Source of the DNA: Adiantum capillus-veneris
Lineage: Eukaryota; Streptophyta; Polypodiopsida; Polypodiales; Pteridaceae
NCBI GenBank assembly: GCA_014529385.2
Contig: CM043957.1
Coordinates: 69,708,003 to 69,772,002 of the forward strand
DNA: 64,000 nucleotides
Direction of reading: 5' to 3'
Below the pieces are notes generated by a model that saw nothing but the letters and a program-made list of their open reading frames with translations, was not told the origin of the DNA and did no database searches. Shown one piece after another: positions 59,939 through 64,000 of this stretch; within the stretch, counting starts at the first letter, position 1; every line of letters begins with the position of its first letter. The position numbers and the translations under genes were made by a program.

Positions 59939-60680
59939 CCCTTGGTCTCTACGCTTCCGCATCGTCCACTTTGACAAGTTATCAGAGCGAGGTCGTGCCT
60001 GAAGAGCCTTGGCGTGGAGGAGCAACCCAACTTTGGAGCCTTGCCATGGAACTTGTTATGACATTGTCACAAGTTGGTGACGTGGCAACCCAACTAAATA
60101 GGGGACCATTATAAAGATACAAAGTGGCCGAACTTTGGAGTATAAGGGGCCAAGAAACCATGCTGATGTGGCAGTTGTTCGTGAATTACGAAAATCCATG
60201 ATGACGTGGCACATTGTACGGACAGGTCGGCGATTTGCGAAAACAACCCTATGGTCGCATGCTTTTCATACCTGGTGCTTTTGAGGCCAAGCTTTTCATT
60301 CCTGATGCTTTTGGGCCAAGGGCCTTTAAGAGAAGGGGCACAATGATTTTGGGGCCAGTGATCAGGGAGTGGAACTCTGCCACTCCATGTCTACCATGTG
60401 GACTCTCTCTCTCTCTCCATACCATACTGGCACGACATAGGAACCGTCCCGGATACTGATGTATATGTATATGATGCCTTGACTATTAGAGAGCTCCATT
60501 GTATCAGCTCACCCTTTGTCTTCCCTTTGTATCAGCTTTCACCCCACCCCTACCCACTATTTTCTTTTCAGTTCTTTGTACTTTTTGTACCCAGATCTGG
60601 TATTAGATTCATCACATGTAACCTTTTGGTCTCATAGGTCATTTTGGCCTTTTGAAGACGTTAATAGTACATTTCATTTC

Positions 60681-60729
<49 letters not shown>

Positions 60730-63701
60730 CCCCCCCCCATAGTTGTTTTGAAGTGCTAAAAGTCTATTGTAGTCTTTTCTTTTCATGGTGCCCTCCGGTT
60801 ACAGACATGCAAGCTTTCAAGTACTTTTGCTTGAAGCTACCTGACATCCTTATTTGAAGTGCAACTTCTTACAGAATGGGACAATCAGATTTTCGTCCAG
60901 TCATCTCTTCTGAATTGGAGCTCTTGATATTTTGGCGTAGCAGTAATAGTGATCACATCCACATCTCATTGATCTCTAGCAAGTGCCTTGATGCACTAAG
61001 ACCATGTACCTAGGCAATCTCATCCAATTTGGAACGATTGATGCACCAGATCATATGCTTCACAAAATGCTTTACAAATGACACAAAGTTCACATGTGCA
61101 TGCATTTAACGTAAAGACATCCAGGTACAATCAAACGCTTCCCATTTTGAAGTCTGCGTCGTTTAGAGGGTTCTATATGCAACCAAATGCTCCCAAGACC
61201 GCAACTTGCGTCATTCAAAGGTTTCCATCTACAACAAAATGCTCCGTAGACCATAGCCCGTGTCGTTTAGAGGATAAAAGATCTGAGGCATGACAAGCGG
61301 TAGCATAAAATTCAGGAATCATTGAAAGTTCTGCAGGATAGTCAAATTTTGTCGAGGATGCTTCGAAAGTATGTGGCGAAGTTCGTCGACAAGAGATTGC
61401 ACTTACTCATTAGAATTGAAAAGTGGCATCTTGTGTGTTCTAGAAGGACGTTTTTTTTTGAATAAACGATTGATCTGATACCACTGTTACAAACGCGGGC
61501 ACCATGCGCCAAATAATAGACAAAATTGAAACGCACTTTTAGTGTTGAACACAATTGAAATTGCAAGAGAGAGAGATTCTACATAGTAGACACGGAGTGG
61601 TGGAGTGGCACTCGTAGATGCAATGGCCCTAAAACTCTGGTGCCTTTTCTGCAAATCCAACGGCAATTTACGGGCTGCTCACGTCAGATTTTGGTCCTTC
61701 GTCTGGGTGTTCTCCCGAGTCCCTGTCAGCCTCTACTATCCCATTAAGGTGCCTAGGGTCATGCCACATCATCAGCTGTGACAGCTAGCTGTCACAATCA
61801 TAATCTCTTGGGAAATTGCTTCACTTTGTTCGGAAGAGGGAAGACATCATACAGTGATGCTTGTTGCCACCATCAGTGGCTGACTCCGCCGTTAATGTCA
61901 TCGTCACGACCAATGCTGCAGCTGCTCTGCTACAGACGCCGCCAATGTTGCTGACGCCTCCACCTCTCCCGATTGCTGCTGCTCTCTTGTCATGCGCTCT
62001 CCCCTTTTTTGTGTATGTTGTTTTCTTGTTTTATCTTCTTTTTCATTTGCTTTTTTGTTTATTTTCTGCGCACTCACACATTTGCTTTGGGGGGGAGTGT
62101 GTTTGGATGGGTGGTTGTGTGTGTGGTATGCGTGAAGTTTTCAGCAGTTGAGTCGCCCATGGGGAGACTGGTCGGGGGCCAGAGTCCCTCACTCTTTGGT
62201 ACTGCCCTCTCATTTGATCTGGAAGAGGAGTTGGAGCCTCCTTCACAATGTCTATGGCTTGTCAGAAGGACTGCATTTTATTTTAGTGTGGGGCATGGAG
62301 TGATTATGTTTTGTGATGACTGGTGTAGTGGCCTCTGCTTGTGGCATGGGTTTGCTAAATTTTCCTTGCGTTTCCACCCACATGGTTCACCTCCTGCTGT
62401 TGCTACTTGTCTAGCCTTCTCGGTTTTGCCAGTTACCCCTTCAGTTTGGCTACGTACGTCGTATTCTTCTCTAGCTCGACAAGTGCCTTGTTAAGAATTG
62501 CAACACCTTGGGCTTATTGTCTGTACTGTAAAATTTATGAAAGATAATTAACCATGTTGGGATGCAAGCAGACCATGTTTGATTGATCGTGAACTGCATA
62601 GTGTTTATGCGTTGGGTGGCAGTTATGCATCTGGGTACCCTTCTTGGTTGCTTTTCTATAGTCAGTGACCAGGCATGGTGGAGGTGGAAGAAACAGTATG
62701 GCATAAACACCATGCATCGTGAACTGCATGGTGTTTATGCGTTGGGTGGCAGTTATGCATCTGGGGACCCTTCTTGGTTGCTTTTCTATTGTCAGCAACC
62801 AGGCATCGGAAATGGAGCTTTGACCACGTTCCCTGGTTCTTTCATCCAAAGTAACCACGTCAGGTAGAAAATGGAGGAAACAGTATGGTGTTAGAAATGG
62901 AGTTTTGGCCAGGATCTCTTGCTCTTCCATCCAAGGCGATTACGATTGGAAAAGGTGCTGTAGAGTTCATGACATAAAAACCATCACGCATGTGACATTA
63001 CAATGGAGAAGTTACAGTGTTCAAACCTTGGAGCCTGGGTTTTGAGCTTTTGGATGAGCAAGGCAAATAGTAGACCAGGAGCCTTCCCAGAGGGGGGAGA
63101 ATCTTAAGTTTGCAGGTGTTGTTAAAGCTCTCCCTCTCCAGAGAACACAGTTGCAATAAAGACACGAATGCAGGGGTGGTGGCTAAGATTGCAAGAAAAG
63201 TGGTGTTGAATCGCCATTTTTTGCAGTACCATTAATGTTGAGAAGCAGCCACACTGTCCCCTACGTATCTTGGTTAATTCCATGACTTTAAGTGTCCAAT
63301 GAAAGTGTCTCAAAGTGTGCTAACACATCTGCATGGTAGGTCTGTTGGGGTCCTGTTTGGAGGCGCACTGGGGCTGGGGGGTTGTTGTGGGGGGGCTGTC
63401 ATGTATATGCATGCGGGTGTTCAATTTGTTTTCCCACTAGAAACTGTTCAACTTGTCATTGTTAATGCAGAGCTTTTACTAGAAAAAGAGGCAGAACAGA
63501 TGTGACACTCGACGAACTCATTCGAACAATCACCCCCAAAGGAAGATGTAATCAAGAAGATATCCATATTTTCCTATGTACGATTTCTTAGCTGACGTCT
63601 GATTCTTCAGTTGTTGATTGTTGACAGCATCAGTACCTGACACTGTGAAAGCAGAGTTACTACAACGCATACGAAGCTTTCTTTTATCTGCTGCTTTATA
63701 A
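32070..63701 (+). CDS. ENY2: ENY2/SUS1 (SAGA DUB module and TREX-2 subunit), four or five exons
   Basis: Spliced coding length is about 336 nt including the stop, about 111 residues, against roughly 100-115 for the family. Segments are 32070-32071 + 32169-32256, 55028-55122, 63471-63547 and 63628-63701. Together they encode the whole EnY2 helical protein: [20 protein letters not shown], then [16 protein letters not shown] and CGWKDEMK, then [13 protein letters not shown] and ITPKGR, then [20 protein letters not shown]2 is a small nuclear adaptor. It anchors the H2B deubiquitinase in SAGA and binds the Sac3/GANP scaffold of TREX-2, coupling transcription to mRNA export. Introns are about 97, 22,771, 8,348 and 80 nt, all GT-AG, with consistent phases and no internal stop. 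Both long introns are filled with retrotransposons. The gene looks intact. Only the start (split ATG) is inferred. Confidence 0.9.
32075..32134 (+). repeat. (CT)n(GT)n microsatellite in the inferred first intron of ENY2
   Basis: About 13 CT units followed by 16 GT units, directly 5' of the acceptor at 32168, where it could act as an extended pyrimidine tract. Confidence 0.9.
32257..33026 (+). other. ENY2 long intron, left remnant
   Basis: About 770 bases between the exon donor and element E. No gene or repeat recognised. Ends in the E target site agaat (33022-33026). Confidence 0.6.
33027..33205 (+). repeat. E 5' LTR, truncated
   Basis: Aligns with 54131-54297 (GTGACCCCCTTGCCCCCATT, TTATTCATTGCCAAGGTTG) but lacks the terminal CT/C-run part, passing directly into gag text. 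Confidence 0.8.
33206..33455 (+). pseudogene. E gag fragment (copia type), left half
   Basis: [20 protein letters not shown] then [20 protein letters not shown] resembles copia UBN2 gag. A stop follows TQGKI, then another frame leads to KKTKNRYY. It is cut at 33455 by element A. Confidence 0.7.
33456..34125 (+). repeat. A 5' LTR
   Basis: TGTCACAAATTGTTGACG to CGTCTTGTGACA. Has CCTAAACCCTAAG (telo-box) near 33525, a TATA-like GCAATATAAAG near 33950 and a GGGGCGCCAAGGTTTGGGGC block shared with B and D LTRs. Confidence 0.87.
34126..34739 (+). other. A interior, left part
   Basis: PBS then non-coding sequence. 34440-34610 (TATGGTTTCCGACATCTTCC and on) is mirrored in B at about 44080-44240 on the other strand and, more weakly, at 60815-60885. 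Confidence 0.65.
34745..35164 (-). repeat. C 3' LTR
   Basis: 420 bp, plus-strand ends TGTAAGGATTCTAGG and ATCGTGACA. Has TATATAGG-type box near 34872 and several GCGAAG/GGGGTGCGACC short repeats. Confidence 0.87.
35294..35969 (-). repeat. Solo LTR (B family) in C
   Basis: 676 bp, plus-strand TGTCACAAAACGGGC to CAGTTTGTTACA. A perfect TSD taact lies at 35289-35293 and 35970-35974. No internal region, so it arose by LTR-LTR recombination. Its sense-strand 5' part carries nine TAGGGTTT/AAACCCTA motifs (35705-35940). It splits the C-terminal end of the C protease frame. Confidence 0.92.
35965..36790 (-). pseudogene. C aspartic protease domain
   Basis: Pieces 36505-36780 and 35965-36501. The first has [20 protein letters not shown] with catalytic DSG. 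A stop near 36503 is followed by [20 protein letters not shown], the C-terminal ILG.W motif, and an acidic tail that continues across the solo LTR as [14 protein letters not shown] toward the PPT. The tail reaching the LTR shows that no pol ever followed in this copy. Confidence 0.8.
36791..39125 (-). pseudogene. C gag with zinc knuckle, interrupted
   Basis: The start ATG at 39125 gives [20 protein letters not shown]. The capsid-like core at 38848-38560 reads [29 protein letters not shown] and SWDKFRRA, then (frame shifted) [19 protein letters not shown] 1.1-kb insert (37373-38503) follows. The frame resumes exactly after it with [20 protein letters not shown], then [13 protein letters not shown], and ends in the knuckle [13 protein letters not shown] (CX2CX3HX4C, about 36925-36885). 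Stops in the N-terminal part mark decay. Confidence 0.8.
37373..38503. mobile_element. LTR-like insertion in C gag
   Basis: 1,131 bp flanked by ttagc at 37368-37372 and 38504-38508. Removing it with one ttagc rejoins gag in frame. Begins TGTCAAGTGACAC but ends CACCTTAGA instead of CA. It contains ATATATAAGG (about 37688) and an array of ACCAGCGTTTTTGGA-type units (37940-38070). Most likely a solo LTR with a mutated end. Confidence 0.7.
39126..40147 (-). other. C leader, non-coding, with 129-bp tandem duplication
   Basis: GGCTAGTCTTCATGCTGTCG starts at 39369 and again at 39498, and the two 129-bp copies are essentially identical. The remainder has GTTTTCAGCATA/GCCCA-type short repeats (39830-39910) and GGGGTGCGACC blocks resembling the C LTR. 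Confidence 0.7.
40148..41889 (-). repeat. Duplicated leader-LTR block of C
   Basis: Leader 40148-40305 recurs almost unchanged at 41731-41889, each ending in GATACCAC beside an LTR start TGTAAGGATT. The left unit keeps only an LTR stub (40306-40368 plus 41625-41730), so C has the order LTR-leader-LTR stub-leader at its 5' end. Suggests template switching or unequal recombination. Confidence 0.7.
40369..41619 (+). repeat. Solo LTR (unrelated family) in the C LTR stub
   Basis: 1,251 bp, TGTTGCTAATTGG to GTTTTGTGACA. A perfect TSD gaaac lies at 40364-40368 and 41620-41624. Contains an A-rich tract (40990-41034), TATA box CTATAAAAG (41081), three to four units of AAGTCCCTTACGGGAAAG (41283-41400) and AATAAAAG (41476). 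The rest of the family is not in the window. Confidence 0.9.
41890..42304 (-). repeat. C 5' LTR (main part)
   Basis: Aligns with 34745-35143. The last 18 bases are displaced to 45152-45169 by element B. Confidence 0.88.
42305..42950 (-). repeat. B 3' LTR
   Basis: 646 bp. Ten TAGGGTTT motifs (AAACCCTA in sense) between about 42725 and 42930, in U3. Confidence 0.92.
42967..44540 (-). repeat. B interior: repeated, hairpin-rich non-coding module
   Basis: GGAGTTAGCTTCTCCTTTC occurs four times at 43077-43190. Three CTCCCG...CGGGAG inverted repeats of 33-34 nt (43405-43438, 43464-43497, 43593-43625) have inner ACCT/AGGT pairing. CAACCAAACG...GCGTCGTTTGGAGG-type 42-nt blocks lie at about 43515 and 43651. 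Small frames here are not convincing genes. Confidence 0.7.
44555..45146 (-). repeat. B 5' LTR
   Basis: 592 bp, same ends as 42305-42950. Eight TAGGGTTT motifs at about 44980-45123. Confidence 0.92.
45175..46173 (+). repeat. A interior, right part: repeated non-coding module and PPT
   Basis: Four tandem units of about 54 bp at 45441-45652 (GAACCTCGGAACGACACAGG, then GGGGAGCGTTTGGTTGTA). A CCCGGACCTTTTTAGGTT inverted repeat lies at about 45666, and three copies of GGAGAAGCCAACTCCTTGAT at 45965-46050. The PPT is at 46161-46173. No coding potential. The same blocks occur in B (opposite strand) and H. Confidence 0.75.
46174..46487 (+). repeat. A 3' LTR, first part
   Basis: Starts TGTCACAAACTGCTGACG. 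Includes a 42-bp direct duplication (GTGGGACCCAGTTCGATGGG at 46293 and 46335) and (CA)n at 46391-46452. Interrupted by D at cgtat. Confidence 0.85.
46488..47065 (-). repeat. D 3' LTR
   Basis: TGTAACAGACTTGGACACTC to CACTTTGTGACA on the plus strand. Contains GGTTAGGGTTT motifs (46682 and 46975-47037) and the ATTGGCCCCAAA...GGCGCCCCTTTCGG block shared with A and B. Confidence 0.93.
47082..47671 (-). other. D 3' untranslated region
   Basis: Between chromodomain and PPT. GACATCACAGGACATCACCA-type tandem repeats at 47217-47260. No coding signal. Confidence 0.6.
47672..47971 (-). pseudogene. D integrase C-terminus with chromodomain
   Basis: [18 protein letters not shown] is the GPY/F-side linker (H.VFHVS.L.P). 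It is followed by a chromodomain, [40 protein letters not shown]. The aromatic cage positions are partly retained (F/W). In chromoviruses this targets integration by reading chromatin marks. Confidence 0.85.
48367..48859 (-). pseudogene. D integrase zinc finger and catalytic core
   Basis: [20 protein letters not shown] and [12 protein letters not shown] form the HHCC zinc finger. [13 protein letters not shown] has the first catalytic Asp. A frame change leads to [20 protein letters not shown] (second Asp region) and [15 protein letters not shown] (Glu). The segment between the first two acids is shortened, so the core is probably inactive. Confidence 0.82.
48860..49506 (-). pseudogene. D RNase H and tether
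   Basis: [20 protein letters not shown] (Asp), [20 protein letters not shown] (Glu), [15 protein letters not shown] (Asp), a stop, then VVADALSRK (Asp). Then the linker [16 protein letters not shown]. Confidence 0.85.
49519..50319 (-). pseudogene. D reverse transcriptase
   Basis: An open frame of 266 codons: [55 protein letters not shown] (first Asp), [19 protein letters not shown], the catalytic [10 protein letters not shown] (YVDD variant FFDD), [17 protein letters not shown]. All RT blocks are present and in order. Confidence 0.92.
50400..50828 (-). pseudogene. D protease, degraded
   Basis: [20 protein letters not shown], then after a stop [20 protein letters not shown], the C-terminal LG.PW motif. 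The N-terminal catalytic DSG is not found. Confidence 0.6.
50829..52370 (-). pseudogene. D gag with zinc knuckle
   Basis: Starts near [14 protein letters not shown] (about 52373). A charged region ([20 protein letters not shown]) precedes several stops (about 51900-51570). The capsid core 51569-50829 reads [45 protein letters not shown] and [15 protein letters not shown]. The knuckle is [14 protein letters not shown] (CX2CX4HX4C). Confidence 0.85.
52448..52984 (-). repeat. D 5' LTR
   Basis: 537 bp, aligns with 46488-47065 with small indels at CT, A/T and TAGGGTTT repeats. Confidence 0.93.
52985..53424 (+). repeat. A 3' LTR, second part
   Basis: Resumes after D with the repeated cgtat and aligns with 33690-34125 to the end CTTGTGACA. 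Confidence 0.85.
53425..54130 (+). pseudogene. E gag zinc knuckle and 3' interior
   Basis: Resumes the interrupted gag: a degenerate knuckle with [16 protein letters not shown] and a basic [12 protein letters not shown] tail. After about 53570 the frame is lost. There is no protease or RT motif. Ends GCATAGAGGG next to the 3' LTR, a weak PPT. Confidence 0.65.
54131..54395 (+). repeat. E 3' LTR
   Basis: 265 bp. Contains (CT)17 at 54306-54340 and a run of about 22 C (54341-54362), followed by TTCCGCATCGTCGACTTTGACA. A relative of its end, with PBS-like TTATCAGAGCG, recurs at about 59940-59990. Confidence 0.82.
54401..55027 (+). other. ENY2 long intron, right remnant
   Basis: AT-rich, no gene or repeat recognised. 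Ends in a T-rich tract and the acceptor CCTCCAG before exon 55028. Confidence 0.6.
55028..55122 (+). other. ENY2: ENY2 second coding exon
   Basis: 95 nt. Acceptor TTTGTCCTCCAG|CTC and donor TGCAG|GTGCTT. Encodes [31 protein letters not shown] and the first two bases of an Arg codon (phase 2). Confidence 0.93.
55123..56250 (+). other. ENY2 8.3-kb intron, left part
   Basis: No supported gene. Minus-strand frames at 55637-56240 have no recognisable family. Ends in the H target site gctag (56246-56250). Confidence 0.5.
57000..57560 (-). pseudogene. Gypsy gag-protease relic inside H
   Basis: Minus-strand text [20 protein letters not shown] (knuckle-like), then [17 protein letters not shown] resembles an aspartic protease core (DSGANxNFI) with the catalytic motif changed, then [17 protein letters not shown]. 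Many stops. Low certainty. Confidence 0.4.
57561..58470. other. Unassigned repeat-like DNA
   Basis: Two copies of GGCTA...GAGGGGTCCAATGAG (57828 and 57956) suggest LTR or leader sequence of an unidentified element. No ORF of note. Confidence 0.4.
58471..59583 (+). repeat. Tandem repeat, 465-472 bp period, 2.4 copies
   Basis: GTTCTACACCCACTATTGG begins at 58471, 58936 and 59408. Copies are nearly identical, and the third stops at about 59583. Each copy holds the same short open stretch ([20 protein letters not shown]). An LTR-like TGTTAGTACC precedes copies two and three, and a PBS-like TTGATATCAGAGC occurs at 59889, so this may be a multiplied LTR. Confidence 0.85.
59691..59938 (+). repeat. 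Two (CT)n tracts around a PBS-like site
   Basis: (CT)n at 59691-59729 and 59912-59938. TTGATATCAGAGC lies between. After the second, TTCCGCATCGTCCACTTTGACA plus TTATCAGAGCG repeats the end of the E LTR and its PBS. Confidence 0.7.
60065..60890 (+). mobile_element. A-family LTR fragment, plus strand, with internal insertion
   Basis: TGTCACAAGTTGGTGACGTGG at 60065 through GAAGTGCTAAAAGTCTATTG to about 60805 follows the A LTR. 60815-60885 follows the A interior. About 60415-60740 is inserted and ends in (CT)22 plus a C-run (60684-60738). Confidence 0.6.
61486..61783 (-). repeat. H 5' LTR
   Basis: 298 bp, plus-strand TGTTACAAACGCGGGCACC to ATCAGCTGTGACA. Aligns with 56251-56405 in its first half. 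Confidence 0.75.
61789..63470 (+). other. ENY2 8.3-kb intron, right part
   Basis: No further gene. Contains a tandem repeat (62589-62850) and ends in the acceptor AATGCAG before exon 63471. The 173-codon plus frame at 61973-62494 and minus frames near 62535-62930 lack any family resemblance. Confidence 0.5.
62589..62850 (+). repeat. 130-bp tandem repeat
   Basis: GTGAACTGCAT.GTGTTTATG at 62589 and 62719, about 100 bases nearly identical after each start. A weaker third unit follows at 62870-62930. Confidence 0.8.
63471..63547 (+). other. ENY2: ENY2 third coding exon
   Basis: 77 nt. Acceptor GTTAATGCAG|A completes the Arg codon. Encodes [20 protein letters not shown] then TPKGR. The donor is AGAT|GTAATC (phase 1). 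No long ORF covers it in this frame, so frame-length scans miss it. Confidence 0.92.
63628..63701 (+). other. ENY2: ENY2 last coding exon and stop
   Basis: Acceptor GTTGACAG|CATCA. The split codon T|CA gives Ser, then [23 protein letters not shown] and TAA at 63699-63701, the canonical ENY2 C-terminus. Confidence 0.93.
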
Positions 63702-64000
63702 ATGAGAGCCACCATGTGTTCGTGAATGAGATGAGCAGTCTCTGGTGCTCATCTTTGCATTTTAGGCTTGGCATGGGAATCCTGTCTCTTATGGTGGACA
63801 ACGTCTTCACCACTGGCAAAGCTGGAGATAGAAGAAGCAAGCACATGAGGCCTTTTCAATGTAAGTGCAGATGGAGTAGATTATGCCATGTGTCTTGGCG
63901 AGCTAAGATGAGGTTGTTGTCCCTGGAGAGTAGCGATATTTCAGAGCTTTGGGCATTCAGGCTTTAATGAGAAAGGTCGAAAACAGATTCCAAGGCCTCG
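63702..64000 (+). other. Presumed ENY2 3' UTR and downstream
   Basis: No further coding exon recognised. No clear AATAAA is visible before the window ends. Confidence 0.4.

Larger units (their letters stand above)
56251..61783 (-). mobile_element. H: LTR retrotransposon of the A/B group, with nested debris
   Basis: Minus orientation. The 5' LTR is 61486-61783 with PBS TGGTATCAGATC-like at 61485-61473. The 3' LTR piece starts at 56251 and breaks off near 56405. A perfect TSD gctag lies at 56246-56250 and 61784-61788. Interior parts at about 56640-56900 and 60890-61470 carry the GCGTCGTTTAGAGG / CAACCAAATGCTCCC module of A and B. Between them, 57000-60890 holds other elements. No protein of its own recognised. 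Confidence 0.8.

Noticed and set aside
61973-62494. 173-codon plus-strand ORF in the ENY2 intron
   Set aside because: Low-complexity Phe/Leu/Cys start from T-rich DNA, no family resemblance, and another frame overlaps it equally well.
62535-62930. 131-codon minus-strand ORF
   Set aside because: Lies across the 130-bp tandem repeat. The duplicated wording reflects that repeat and not a gene.
1-64000. tRNA, rRNA or snRNA genes
   Set aside because: I found no cloverleaf with A and B boxes and no rRNA text. The tRNA-like strings are primer-binding sites beside LTRs.

Overview
This looks like nuclear DNA of a land plant with a repeat-swollen genome, probably a seed-free vascular plant such as a fern. 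The evidence is a canonical GT-AG intron-split gene, plant-type LTR retrotransposons (Athila/Tat-like, chromovirus, other gypsy, copia), PPR and LRR gene relics, long CT/GA microsatellites and no operon-like layout. The fern placement is an inference from the PPR wording and giant introns.

The one convincing host gene is easy to miss because its exons are 75-95 nt long. It is an ENY2/SUS1 orthologue (SAGA deubiquitinase module and TREX-2 mRNA-export subunit) on the plus strand. Coding pieces lie at about 32070-32071 + 32169-32256, 55028-55122, 63471-63547 and 63628-63701. Every junction is GT-AG, all phases agree, and about 111 codons are spread over 31.6 kb. Intron lengths are about 97 nt (inferred), 22,771 nt, 8,348 nt and 80 nt.

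The 22.8-kb intron is almost wholly a nested retrotransposon stack that can be unpicked from target-site duplications (TSDs). A short copia-like element E (33027-54395, TSD agaat) holds a non-autonomous LTR element A (33456-53424, TSD attac/gttac). A holds a minus-strand gag-pro-only gypsy element C (34745-45169, TSD tctaa) and, in its 3' LTR, a complete-layout chromovirus D (46488-52984, TSD cgtat). C was itself hit by a solo LTR (35294-35969, taact), an LTR-like insert in gag (37373-38503, ttagc), a second solo LTR (40369-41619, gaaac) and element B, a relative of A (42305-45146, gcaac). Without E the intron would be about 1.4 kb. The 8.3-kb intron carries another element of this group, H (56251-61783, TSD gctag), also with nested debris.

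Left part, 1-24 kb: an Athila/Tat-like element on the minus strand (R1: 1-2561 plus 11473-12276) was split by a related plus-strand element R2 (2562-11472) with paired LTRs, PBS and PPT, which encodes gag, zinc knuckles and protease but shows no reverse transcriptase. Next come microsatellites, a possible CACTA terminus, a decayed gypsy pol (13.1-16.0 kb, minus), an unidentified ORF pair (16.3-17.0 kb), a second gypsy pol relic (17.6-20.8 kb, plus) broken by AT-rich DNA, and a truncated copia element (20.8-about 23.9 kb, minus).

24-32 kb is mostly unassigned DNA with a degenerate minisatellite, PPR and LRR pseudogene scraps and a dispersed duplicate. Elements A, B and H contain no recognisable protein but share a repeated non-coding module (in B with recurring hairpins) and LTR ends resembling chromovirus D, which suggests a parasite/helper family living in the introns of ENY2.
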